The notes under the pieces were generated by a model. It worked only from the letters and a program-made list of their open reading frames with translations, did no database searches and had not been told where the DNA came from. Positions 24,501-35,400 of a stretch of DNA of 64,000 nt are shown here, piece after piece; within the stretch, counting starts at the first letter, position 1, and the number at the start of each line of letters is the position of its first letter. The stretch is from Parus major (lineage: Eukaryota; Chordata; Aves; Passeriformes; Paridae). A program made the translations under genes and the position numbers. The stretch covers positions 2,468,510 to 2,532,509 of the forward strand of contig NC_031797.1 of assembly GCF_001522545.3 (NCBI RefSeq), given 5' to 3'.

Positions 24501-24717
24501 GGCCATAGTAGGAGAAAGATGTCCATGTATATAGTCTTTGGGCTAAAGCAGAGTTATTGTCCTTCAGAGACACTGATATATTTTGATGTGTTCCAGGAGC
24601 TTCACAGATGTGCAGAACCTGTCGTTTGAAGCCAGTAAAGAAGTTTCTCTGCATAACCAATATGTGTGTGAAGAGAATCATGGAGTAGATGTTGTGAAAC
24701 GCTGGTATTTCAGCTGA
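18375..24717 (+). CDS. HAUS8: HAUS augmin-like complex subunit 8
   Basis: Augmin subunit that recruits gamma-tubulin to spindle microtubules for branching nucleation; its basic N-terminus binds microtubules. Ten coding exons: 18375-18435, 18572-18675, 18873-18969, 19781-19894, 20270-20355, 20973-21044, 21572-21730, 22573-22714, 23743-23884, 24597-24717. All are bounded by AG/GT and join in phase to 1098 nt, 365 aa. Family landmarks are GGRVVQSRYL (21-30), GDLQSTLL, PDLDISAIN, a coiled coil at about 175-235, FKEQYKSFAASLDATRHELP (exon 8) and the terminal RWYF. The start is in an ideal CACCATGT context. The protein stops one residue after RWYF, whereas the human protein as I recall it runs about 45 residues further. 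The acceptor of exon 7 has a weak pyrimidine tract. MYO9B lies head-to-head upstream and CPAMD8 in tandem downstream. Confidence 0.95.
20889..20912. repeat. Short tandem repeat, two 12-bp units
   Basis: GGTAATTAATTT occurs twice in direct tandem within HAUS8 intron 5. No function is suggested. Confidence 0.8.
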
Positions 24718-25175
24718 GTTTCTGTATTGTTTTACTACTGGGTAGGTACTAACTCAAAGCCAGAAGACTTTTTATTCTTTTACTTCTTGTATGGACTTAC
24801 AACTTGCCCAGTTTTTCAGTGAAGCCAGCAGCAGGGGTGCTCACTGATAGAGGAATTGGAGAGTTGTTTTGCAGGCTGTCCCACAAGGAGGCATCGCCGC
24901 TCGCTTTTAATGGGGATTTCTGTGACAGGTTTTCCACCCCTTTCTGCCTTGACAGTACTGAAAGAGAAGTGATAAAAAGTGCTATTCCTGGCAAATCTGA
25001 CCTGTGGTAATCTACAGCCTGAGTGTTGATTGCTCACTGAACAACTTCCGCAGGAACTCTGATTTGTCCCGTATTTCTGGATGTGCTGGGTGGGTACAAA
25101 GCACTTGCTTGGAAGGAGCCTGGTCACTTTTAACAAGTGAGAAGTTTTGGTAACTGGTTGCCTAATTGCCTTGTA

Positions 25176-25181
25176 AATAAA
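25176..25181 (+). terminator. HAUS8: HAUS8 polyadenylation signal AATAAA
   Basis: The first AATAAA after the HAUS8 stop lies 459 nt downstream and is followed by a T/GT-rich stretch beginning near 25200. It implies a 3' UTR of roughly 480 nt, with cleavage expected around 25195-25205. Confidence 0.75.
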
Positions 25182-25199
25182 TTATTGAAATCACAAATG

Positions 25200-28100
25200 C
25201 TTTTGTATAAACCTGACTCCTCTTTAAGGATTTTTTTCTTTTTAATAGTAAAGACTATTTTCCACTGCTCTAGCAGTAGCCTTGAAGTTTCAATATGTTC
25301 ACTGATCTCCTACAGCAGCTTTTGTTTCCATCTGGCCTTACTTGGGGCTACTACTGCACAGTCCAGTGATGGCCTTGTACACACCAAGTGGTCCCAGTGG
25401 TCAGCCATGAGCACCCCAAGTCCTGGGGCCAAAGGATTGGAAATGGGGAAAGAAACCACAAACCTGTTTGCAGAGTTCATGTTCTGTGCTAGGAACATAC
25501 AAGCCACATCTGGCATGGTTCTTCAACATTCTTTCCTTTTTTTCACATGGAATGCATTTTTTTTCTGGAAGATGTGCTGTTACCTGTATTTTTTAACCTG
25601 TGGAACCTTGTTCTGTGATGGTTTTTCACATTTCTATCTTAAGCTGTGTCTATAAGGCTTTTTGGCCTAGTCCTTAGATACCTGGAGTATTATTCTTGCA
25701 CTCCTTCAGGTGCTGTTAAGGCTTTTGTCCTGGCACTGCTAAAGGTCTATCTAGATTCTTGTCTCCTTTTAGTAAAAATTAGGAGTAAAAAAAAAAGTAA
25801 CTGGATCAGCAGATGTGCCACACCCATGAAACAAACTTCACACCCTCCTCGCATGCAATGCCAGTGTCATTTTTTTAGCAGCAACTTCTCTGTGACCCTG
25901 TGTAGTTTCAGGATATCTGTTCTTTCTTTTTCCTCACACGATCTGCACCTGGTAGTTCAGCTGTGGCTACAATCCAACACATCAGCAGTGTGCTGGATCA
26001 AGCTCTGGGGCAGGAGCATGGGCTGCATCCATGAATTTGGCCACTGGATGGAGAACTTTGCTCAGCAAAGTCAGCTGGCTGGAAATGTGTGGGCTGGTTA
26101 GTTTTGGTGGATGGAGATGAGTAGAAAGGTTCCAATATGATGAAAGTGGCTTGGATAATTGCTGAACTGTGTGTCCTCACACCTTCAACCTCTATATGAT
26201 CAGTGTGTCAATTCTGAGACTGAAAGTTGGGAAGGCTTATCTTAAATATGAGAGGGGAGGGATGAGATTGAAGTCAATATTGTAGTGTATATTATATTGA
26301 TAATAATGTCTCTGCACAGGCATATCACATTGTCTTTCCTAGGATTCCTTAATGGTACACCTCACTGATGGCCTGAAAAGTATCCTCCTTTTAAGAAATA
26401 ATTCTAAATTAAGCCCATCCTTTTCCATCAAGTGACTTTCTGCCCTTGAGATACTGTTGGATGTATATACCTACACCCAAACGTTACTCAAGCAACAGCC
26501 AGCAATGCAGATTTTCCCTCTGAAAAGCAGTGGAATGCTGCTGGTTCTCCCTCCGGGGAGGCGCTTGCTGTGAGCACAATTAAAGGCTGTAAATCTTGCG
26601 GGGGCAGTAGTTCAGCCCTGCTGCTGCAGGCGGCACTCGCTGCACTCCTTATCCTCCCACGAGGCAAAGAGGAGTCCTGGGGCTGAAGCCAAACTGCTGC
26701 TACAGAACAATTCTGTGCCCGGGGATGTGCACTCATTGTTTCAGAAGAATCAGAGGCATTAATTTCAGCATTCTGGTCATTCTTTAAACTGAACACTTGT
26801 GTAATTCTTTGTACAAATGGTACAACAAGTGTTAGCTAAAGCAGCTCAGGGTCTCCAGGAAAGGGTTTTAAACTAGTTTGATCTGAGATATTTTCTTCTT
26901 GATTTTCACGGATGTTCTTTCTAAGTGCTCCTGTTTTGGCTCTTTGCAGAAGTGTTTTAGGCTTCTCCACCTTGAAATAGCCACAGAATTGGCTGCTGTC
27001 ATTTAACACTGTACAAACAACAACAAAGAACTGCAGAATCACTGGAGCAGGAGCTAAACAGATGTGACACCACTTATTTTGTAATTTCCACTTATTTTCT
27101 GACGATGTCACATGCCCTAAATCGGTTGGAATCCTAAACAAATTAAGGGCTCTTTTTATTCAGGTTATGTGTCTTTTTTTCCCCTGTGGAATTAATGTTC
27201 TCCCTGCTGTAACTTGTATCAATGTGGATTTAGTTTTGTTTTGTCTGAACTTGTGCAGTACTTACTACCAATTTATTCATCTTTTAGGCCAGAAGTTCTT
27301 CTTGACCAGTTGTTAACATTCATGTGTGTTAAGCTGCTTTTCTGGGGGGAAGGGATTTTTTTTTCCCTTCATCCAAAAACTGAAAGCAGTTGTGAATTGA
27401 GCAGGTGGGTGAGAGCCTGGAAGGAAGGGCGAGCCCAGAAATAGAAGTATTTGTCCCTTGCAAAAGTCTTGGTTGTTTTAAGAAGAGATTGGCAAAGCTT
27501 TTAGACTGGGTTTGCCCTGCAGCTTGCCCTGCCTGGGTGCTGGTGTGTCTGGGGGAGCTGTGCCCACATTCTCCTCAGTGTCAGACCCTGACCAGCTCAG
27601 GAGGGCTGAGTCAAGGCATTTTTTGCTGTAATTCCTGTGTTCCCTGCAGTGGAGGCTCCGGGGTCAAGGTGAGGCAAGATGCATCCTGCCCGGGGTGCTC
27701 TGGGGTGGAGCTGCAGCTCTGGAAATCATCGAGGTTCGTTTGTCCCCTCCCCACACCCCAAACCCCCAACTCTTTGTTCACACGAGCTGCAAACGGAGCT
27801 GAGCCTGTGCTCATCAACAGCCAGCAAAGCAGCTCATGACCCCAGCAGATGTTTCTGCATTTTAGGCTAATGAGAACTTATTGGATTACTGCAGTCTTCC
27901 CTGCCTCGGAGTAAATACCACTTTGTTGGAGATCCGGAAATTCATACTGAATATGATAAACAAACTGCTGGTTGGGCTGGGATTGCCAGGACATGAAAAG
28001 AGTTCCAGAGCAGCAGAAGATCTAACAGCTCTGAAATGCACCACTGAGCCACACCAATTAAGAGCATTTCCAGTGATTATGTGAGCATTCCTGTTCAACT

Positions 28101-31100
28101 CACAGAAATTATTTTAGGTTGTTTCTTCCGCTGCATTTGTGTGTGGTCTGCACAGCAAACACGAGGTTTGCAGAGTGGGCTCAAATGCTTCTGATCAGTT
28201 TCTTTTAAAATATTTCTATGATAATGTATATGCAAAAACTGAGTTTCCTGCTAATTCCAGATCTTTAATTTTCTATGTTATGGTTGCCCTTTCAGATATA
28301 ACTAATTTTTTAGTTTATATAGACAATGTATTTTTAGAGATGGCCTGTAGGATATAAAAACTTAATCCTTTGTTTAATATCTCTTACATATGGGAGGTGG
28401 CTCTACTGTTCAGTCAGACTATGCACAAGTTGTATTTCACCAGACATGTAGGAGCTGAGAAGAGAATTGGGAAATTATTTCTGACTGAACATCTGAATGT
28501 CAGCCCCTTCTGATAAGCACAGTGCTCTTCCTTCTAAATCATTCTAAATCCTCCATTTGAATGCTTTCCTACTACTATTTCAGTCACTTTGTCAGGAATT
28601 AAAATGTTATATTACTGTGAAAGATCAGACTCTCCTGTTCTATAGATGAATAATAACCATTTTTGACAGAATTATTTAATAATTATATTCTCAATATCAT
28701 TATCCTGTTACATGCTACTTAGATTACAGTCTTAGTTGAAAAGTGCTCTTTAATTATCCTTTCCTTATAATTTCTTCTAGAGATGTTTGTATTCCTGGGG
28801 AGCAGGATCAGTCTGGCTTCTGCCACTGTCTGGACTGGTGTAGTTTCTGTTAAACCATTTTCCTCAGTGCTGGTGAGGTGCAGGTGTGAGGCAAAGCCTG
28901 GCACACTTATTTTGCAGTTATCAGTTTCTGCTTTTGCTATCTCTATTTGGCTGTCACAGAAACATGAAGAGAGAACAAAACTCAGAGTTAAAGAATAGGT
29001 GTGGCATTTTTACCATGAATATAATGCTGTAAAAATTAACTAAGGCCTTGTTCTTGTCTGGTGGTGTGTAATGACTGAAATTAATGTTTTTCCATTGGGA
29101 AAGGGGGAGAAATTATTCTGGAAATTGATGACTTTTATTCACCCACCTACTGAAATCTAGTGTGTACAGGACTTAACAGAAAACTCAGTGATTAATAGCC
29201 TTGGGTTTAGTACAGTATCTTTTATGTGGACAGTTTATACATATTAAAATCTTTTAAAAAGCGAGAATTACCTTTTATACCTTTGGATCTGATCATCTGA
29301 GTGACAAGTTAGTGACACCACTCATGCTGAGGCAGTTAGCAAGGGCTAATTATTGATGGCATGGTCCTACCACTTGTTTCCTGGGAGTTGTCTTACTGAT
29401 TTCAATCTGGTGATTGAGATGGGGGGAAAAAGCAGGAGGATTCCCAGCTGAGAGTAGCAGTACTTGAGAATTATTATTTTTTGCTTGACAAATCCCTGTC
29501 TGATAATTTTCACACTGCACAGTTTTTGATGAGGTGTTTGGGACATGGGGGAGGATTCCTTCTCCTGCAGAGTGATGATGAGGCCATAGAAGTGATCAGG
29601 ATGTGAATTAGATCTGGTCAGAACCAATACAGATGTATTCACACCTTGTTCTCTAAACCCCTGTCCCTCTCTCACCTTTCTGCCACCAGCATGGCCAGCA
29701 TCAATCCCCCAGATGCTCTCAAGTGCCTGAAATTCCTAAGACTTTATGAGGAGCAGAATTACGTTTTCTGTAAACAAAATAAAAATCTGAACTATGCACA
29801 GTGCAAGCGGGTGGGTGAATATGGCCCATAGATCTGACTGATGAATAGTTTTTATACATGAGCAGTTCTTACAGAACTTCCTTTTAACTCCTAACCATTA
29901 CCAGATGTGGGTTGCAGGCGGCTGCTGGAATTCCAACACCTGTTGCATCACACTGAATGGGATTCATTTTGGCAAGCACAGAAAATTCCATTTCAGTAAG
30001 TAAATAGTTTGAAATTATATCTAAAGCCTCCTTTTTTTTTTTTCCTGACTAAGTTGATTCCAGCCTTATTTACAGGATTGCACATACCTTCATAATTAGA
30101 AGATGGTTTGCAGCCTTCAGAGGCTGTGATTGCCTGAGATTTCTTGCAGTCCGTAAATATCAAATGGAAAATCTTCAGTTTAGGAGAAATCTCTCCTTGA
30201 AAAGAGTGAGCTGTTCAAAAAGGCTGTACTCCACATAAGGGTGATTTCTATCTGTGCTTTTTGAGATGTAGAAATACACATTTGTGTCTTATTCTGAAAA
30301 TGATGGAGCTCCATTTTAGAACAGCACTTTGCTGCATTCATCAATGCATTGCTGAATCCTGTTGCTTGTTCAAAGCCCTTACCCAGAGCTTTTCCAAAGC
30401 TTTTTCCTGTGGTTGACAGGATGGGTGTTTAGTGGCATTTTGTGGTTTTTTGGTACATTCCCCATAGCTCCCATGTACAAGTCTGTAATGAACCATTTGT
30501 GGTTTGCTCTAGAAAGCTACAGATTGAGTGGAAAGGTAATTAATGAATTAATATTTTTAATAATGATGCAGCTTCAGCCCAAACACACCTGATCTCTGCC
30601 ATGCCATGGGGACAGCGAAGGTGCTTCATTTTCATTTTGCCTCCTTTAATCTTTAATTAAAGGATCCCAAGGTTCCCTGAAGTGTCACCCTGAGGAGAGG
30701 CTGGGTCAGAAGGGCTGCTCTGCAGACAGGGAAAGGCAGGGCTCTGTGTTTGTAGCTGAGAATAGGAAGAAACTGCAAAACAATTTGGAGTTATGAGATT
30801 TTTCTCTTTGCCTGTTTCAGTTTGTCTCAAAGAAAACCCCAAATAAGCAAACAAAACTGAAAGCATTCCACTTTAATGTACTTTCTAATAAGTTCATTCT
30901 CATAGTTCCTAGCTCATCATTTCCTTGGGAAGTGACCCCTGTCCTTCTAGAATCTCATGTTGTCTAATTCATTGAAAAGTATTTGTTCTTTTTCTAGGTT
31001 TGTTCTGCCTCTCCACAAAAATGAGACAGTGCTGGTTTAGGATAGGTTTAAGCAGGAAAATACAGCCACATCTCACAGTGTTATCCATTGTTAAAGATAA

Positions 31101-31640
31101 TCTTAATTTATCAAAAAGCTACTGAGTGAATGACTTTATTTTTAAGAGAAGACATCAAAATGAGTGTCAGTTTCACACAAGATAAAAATCTAAGCACTAT
31201 TTATGTGAGTAAGCCAGGTGTGTTGGGGAAAATATGATTCCAACTACCTACATTGAGGGTTTTCATTTATTGCTGGGGCAAGAATTCCCCTCTGAAGCAC
31301 ATCTGGGATCCTGGTGTGCCCGGGTTTTCTCCAGCAGGGATCAGAGGAATCATTCCTTGATATCTCTACGCTGTGGGAGATGGCACTTGTTCTGTCACCT
31401 CGGCTCTCTGCTGTCGCCTTGGCTTTGCTTTTCCCGGTTTGTGTGAGCTCTGCTCTTGGGCTGCAGCTCTTCCTCGGGCTGGTGCAGTGAGAGCTCCCTC
31501 TCCTGTCCCAAGCCCCTGGAACCGTGGGACAGAGGGATGGAGCGGGACAGATGAGGGCCAAGGGAGCGAGGAGGATGGAGGAGCATCAGTGCTGGCACTG
31601 GCCTTTGGGTTGGAAAGCAGTTCCCGGGCAGCACTCCTTG
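25200..31640. other. HAUS8-CPAMD8 intergenic region
   Basis: About 6.4 kb of mostly AT-rich DNA without a recognisable gene, RNA gene or intact mobile element. Open frames here are short and lack family motifs. A small CpG-containing GC-rich block stands out at about 26530-26730 and is discussed in the findings. I would place distal promoter or enhancer elements of CPAMD8 here, but the sequence alone does not show them. Confidence 0.7.
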
Positions 31641-32420
31641 GAGTTCCTGAGCGCACAGAGGCTCGGTTACCGGGACTGGTCCGCGCTGGGTATGCCGTGC
31701 CCCGCTCCTGCTCCATGGGACCTTGGCTTTCGCAGCTCTCCCACCTGTGGGGCTCAGGAGGAAGGCGAGGAGCTCGAGCGGCTCTCCCGGGTCTGTTGGG
31801 GCTCGGCAGCGCTGGGGAAGGCGAGCAGAGCCGGGCGGAGGTGAGGAGCCGGCGGGGCCGGGCTCAGCGCACCTGGGGCCGGGCGGGGCGCGGCCCCCTG
31901 CCCTTGTCCCCTCCCCGGTGCGCGCTGTCAGGAGCGGGCGGGGAGCCGCAGACAAAGAGCCGGGGCCGGAGCCGAGCGGGCACCGGGGCCAGGAGGGGGC
32001 GGCCGGGGGGCGGGGACGCGGCGGGGGCGGCGGCCAGAGGCACCGGGGAGCCGAGCCCGGGCGCGGGGCGGCGGAGCCTCGGGCTGCGCTCGCCGGGAAC
32101 AAAAGGCAGCTGCTGCCCGCGCACAGCGCCGTGGCCCGGGCTCCCCGGCACCATGGCCGGCTGCGAGCCCCGCCGCGCCCGGGCACTGCTGCTGCTGCTC
32201 GCCCTCTGCAGCCTGAGCGCTGCCCAGCCCCGCCAGCGCCAGTAAGTACCGGGGCCAGCCCGGGGACCCGCGGCAGCATCCCTGGGCAGGGCGGCGGGGG
32301 GAGAAGCGGCTCTGCTCGGCCACGGCTCCGGGGGGGCTTCACCAGCCGCGGAACAAAGCCCGGAGGGGGCGCGGATGGAGCGCGGCGCTCCCCACCCGTC
32401 CCCGCCGGTGGCGAAGTGCG
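31640..32420 (+). promoter_or_regulatory. CPAMD8: CpG-island promoter and 5' UTR of CPAMD8
   Basis: Strongly GC- and CpG-rich, densest at 31790-32350, and it ends in the first coding exon. There is no TATA box. The start codon context CACCATGG is optimal and I saw no ATG in the roughly 300 bases before it. Long open frames on both strands here (up to 400 codons on the minus strand) are composition artefacts: Ala/Pro/Arg/Gly-rich and overlapping in several frames at once. Confidence 0.7.
32153..32241 (+). CDS. CPAMD8: CPAMD8 exon 1: signal peptide
   Basis: Encodes a basic n-region (RRAR, 7-10), a hydrophobic core of leucines (12-18) and the small-residue site SAA at 22-24, so cleavage is predicted before Gln25. 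It ends CA|GTAAGT in phase 2. The next exon, 2.1 kb away, completes the Gln codon and continues [10 protein letters not shown]. Confidence 0.92.
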
Positions 32421-35400
32421 GGGAAAGGGGGAGCAGAGGAGAAAGCTCCCGTGCGATACCTGCCTCCAGCTGCTCGGAGCTTTTATCTGCCAGCAATTAT
32501 GTAAGGAATCCGGCTGCTGCGTGCTGGGGGTGGTTGAAGGTAGCGTTGGGCGCTCCTGAGCAGCGTGTGAAGATTTTTTTTTTCTTGTGGGGAACACCGG
32601 CCTGGGAGAAAGTGCGGGGAAAGTTCTCTGACTTTTAGAACTCGAATCCGCAGCTCTTTTCCAGTATGTTTAGGCTAATTTTGATTAAGGTTTGCTTTGT
32701 TCTTTATCCCTGGCTAATTATAACCCATCAGCATCGTGAATAGCTGTATTAACTGAGTGCCATGGAGAACTTATTCTCACTTGCTTACTAGAAAATATTT
32801 CACGTCCTGCCAAGTTTTGGTGTAACCTGACAGAGCTGTTAGTTAAATGTGCTTAAAGGATCTGTCCGGTCCCTGTCAAGTTAACTCTTTGTTTGCCCAG
32901 TTAAACATTTAATTTTCGAATGCCACTTATTGAGTGATTTAGATAGTTGTTATCAAGGGACTGATACTTCAGAAAGAGTTTCAGCAAATCAGAACAATGT
33001 GAGTACATGTGCTTCACATATGGCACTGCAATGCTGGGCTTATGACAGTTTAAATCTGATCATTTCATCCTGAATGCAGCTGGTACTCTTTCTCCCTCTG
33101 CAGCTAAATCAGCTATCTCTCTTAGCAAGGATTTGCAGGCTCAGTAGTAACTTTTTATTGTTATTTATTACCATTCTGATGAATTTTCAAACCTGGCAGC
33201 CATAAGGTTTGGGATCTGCAAGTACCCCTTGCAATTTAACTCAAATGCCACAGAGTTCTGAACTTCCTTTGGGGGTAATGGGATCTCCATGGCAATGAGG
33301 CCTGCTGAGAGAGGAACATGGGCTTGGAATTTGATAAAAGATTACTTGGGGGCTGTAAAACACCATCATCCTCATCCCAAAGTGATAATTAATCATGAGC
33401 TAAAACACCCTGGCTCATGGGACTGTAGAAAGGCATGGGCTGAGAAATTTGGCTTGAAAAGGCATCTGAGGAATTGCCTCGTGTTAAAAAAAAATCCTTT
33501 TGGGTAGGGAAAAAAAACCCCAGAAAGGTGTGTCATGAAGAGAATATAAATGTGTTGCTTCCAGCCCAGTGCATCAAAGAGCTCAGAGCCTGCAATGCTT
33601 TTAGCTGACAAGTTCATGGCACGGTGCCATTCACAGAGGAGTGGTGCAGATTCCATTCAGAAACTCTCGCATTGCAGCATCTATGGGAGGTCGTTTTGGG
33701 TGGCTTTAAAGCTCTCTGTGTGCCTCCTAAAATAATGCCTTTTGTAAACTTGCAGGATCTAATTGTTCCAACAAGAATGTGGTAGTAGAACTGGGAATTC
33801 CAGCCCAGTTTTGTGGCTGCAGTTTCTGGGCTGCTTCTGTATAAATGGGAAGTTCAGGTGTGTTATGTGCACTGAGTCTGACATTGAGAAAGCTCCAAAA
33901 GTCAGCTCTGAGTCTCTTCACTTCTCCTATATGAAAACTGAGCTATGAAAATGGAGCCATATGATTGAGTCAAAAATACATAAGTAGATTCAAAGAAAGC
34001 ATTGGCTACAAAGCTCTACGAGAGGTTCAGGTACCTCCTTATTCCTTCATGAACTTTAGCTCTTTTATGATTAGCTGGTTTAGTTTGTTACATGTAATAG
34101 ATAAATGAATGTATTTATTATTATAGATGCAATAAACATTGACATATTACTGGTTTTATTTAAATCCTAAGGATTTATAAGCTATTTGTAGCCACTTAAG
34201 CTCTATTTGTTCATTTATACATATTAGATACAGGCTTAGACTGCTGGTGACAACAAATGTGACCCTACAGGGGCAAATGTATCACAGAGTATTTGTTCTT
34301 TTGCTGCACAAAAGGTGTCTCACAAATGCAGGTAACACTCTTGTGGCTGTGTCTTGACTGACCACTCCCAATTGTGCTCCTCAGGGGTTATTTGATTGCA
34401 GCACCTTCTGTTTTTCGCTCTGGGGTGGAGGAAGCCATAAGTGTGACCATCTTCAACTCTGTCAAGGAGACCACAGTGCAGATCCAGCTGGTGGTCAAAG
34501 GAGAGACGGTGTCACGGGGCCACGGAACAGTCCTGGGTGAGCTCCTGGAGTTCTGAACTTGAGAGCTGATTTATCAGTTGGGGTGCTGTGGGAGCACGTT
34601 GATACCTCCTGAAGAATTGCTTTAGGTGAAAATGGAATCAAGCTAATTGATTTGCTACTGCTGCACCTTCTCAGCTGTTTGTGCCGATGTGGTTTTGCAG
34701 TGTGTGATCTCAAACACGTCAGGCTGATAACTGGAACACCAAGACATACAGAGACCCAGTATAACTGATACTCTAGAGTTTTATATTCATTATACCTCCT
34801 TTTGATGCCTAAATATTTATCAGTGGGGGGCTATATAAGGAATAAGAAGTTTATTTTAAAGAAAAATGTAAAATCTACATCATCATCATCATCATCATCA
34901 ATTTCTTCTCTCCAAAATAAGTGCTGGGAACACAATCTCCCCATCTTCAGGACTGGGTGCTGCTGAGAGAGGTGGTAATGTTTGTCTAGTTGGATAAGTC
35001 TTTAAAATCCAGGCCAGATATCTCTGTCCTGTGAGTAAAATCAATGTGATTTGATAATATCCAACTTAGCACTGAGTGAATTTATACTGGTGAAAGTGAG
35101 GTCCAGCAGCCCTGTTGTACCCCTGTCAGTAGTGGTGGAAGATGTAGCATGGTTAAGGCAATCAGGCTCTTTAACCCTCATGTTTTAACCCTTCTGTTAA
35201 AACTGGGAGTTCTATGAAAGCCATTCCATTTCTTGGAACAGATTGTCTCTGGTTGTGTCCTCCCCTTGATGTCTTTGAAAGTGGCTGACAATTGCAAAGC
35301 AATTCAAAGGGAGTGATGCTGACACATGTGGACAGCAAATGCTCAAGAGAACTCCTAGGTATGGCTGTATCCAGCAACCCAAACAGATCCCATGAGTGTT

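Noticed and set aside
31373..32245. 290-codon plus-strand frame that reaches into CPAMD8 exon 1
   Set aside because: It includes the true start region in frame, but its upstream part is promoter/UTR composition without family similarity. The signal peptide at 32153 with CACCATGG is the credible start.
31395..32597. 400-codon open frame on the minus strand over the CPAMD8 promoter
   Set aside because: The CpG-rich sequence lacks stops in several frames on both strands. The product is Ala/Pro/Arg-rich without family motifs, and it overlaps the well-supported CPAMD8 exon 1 in antisense.
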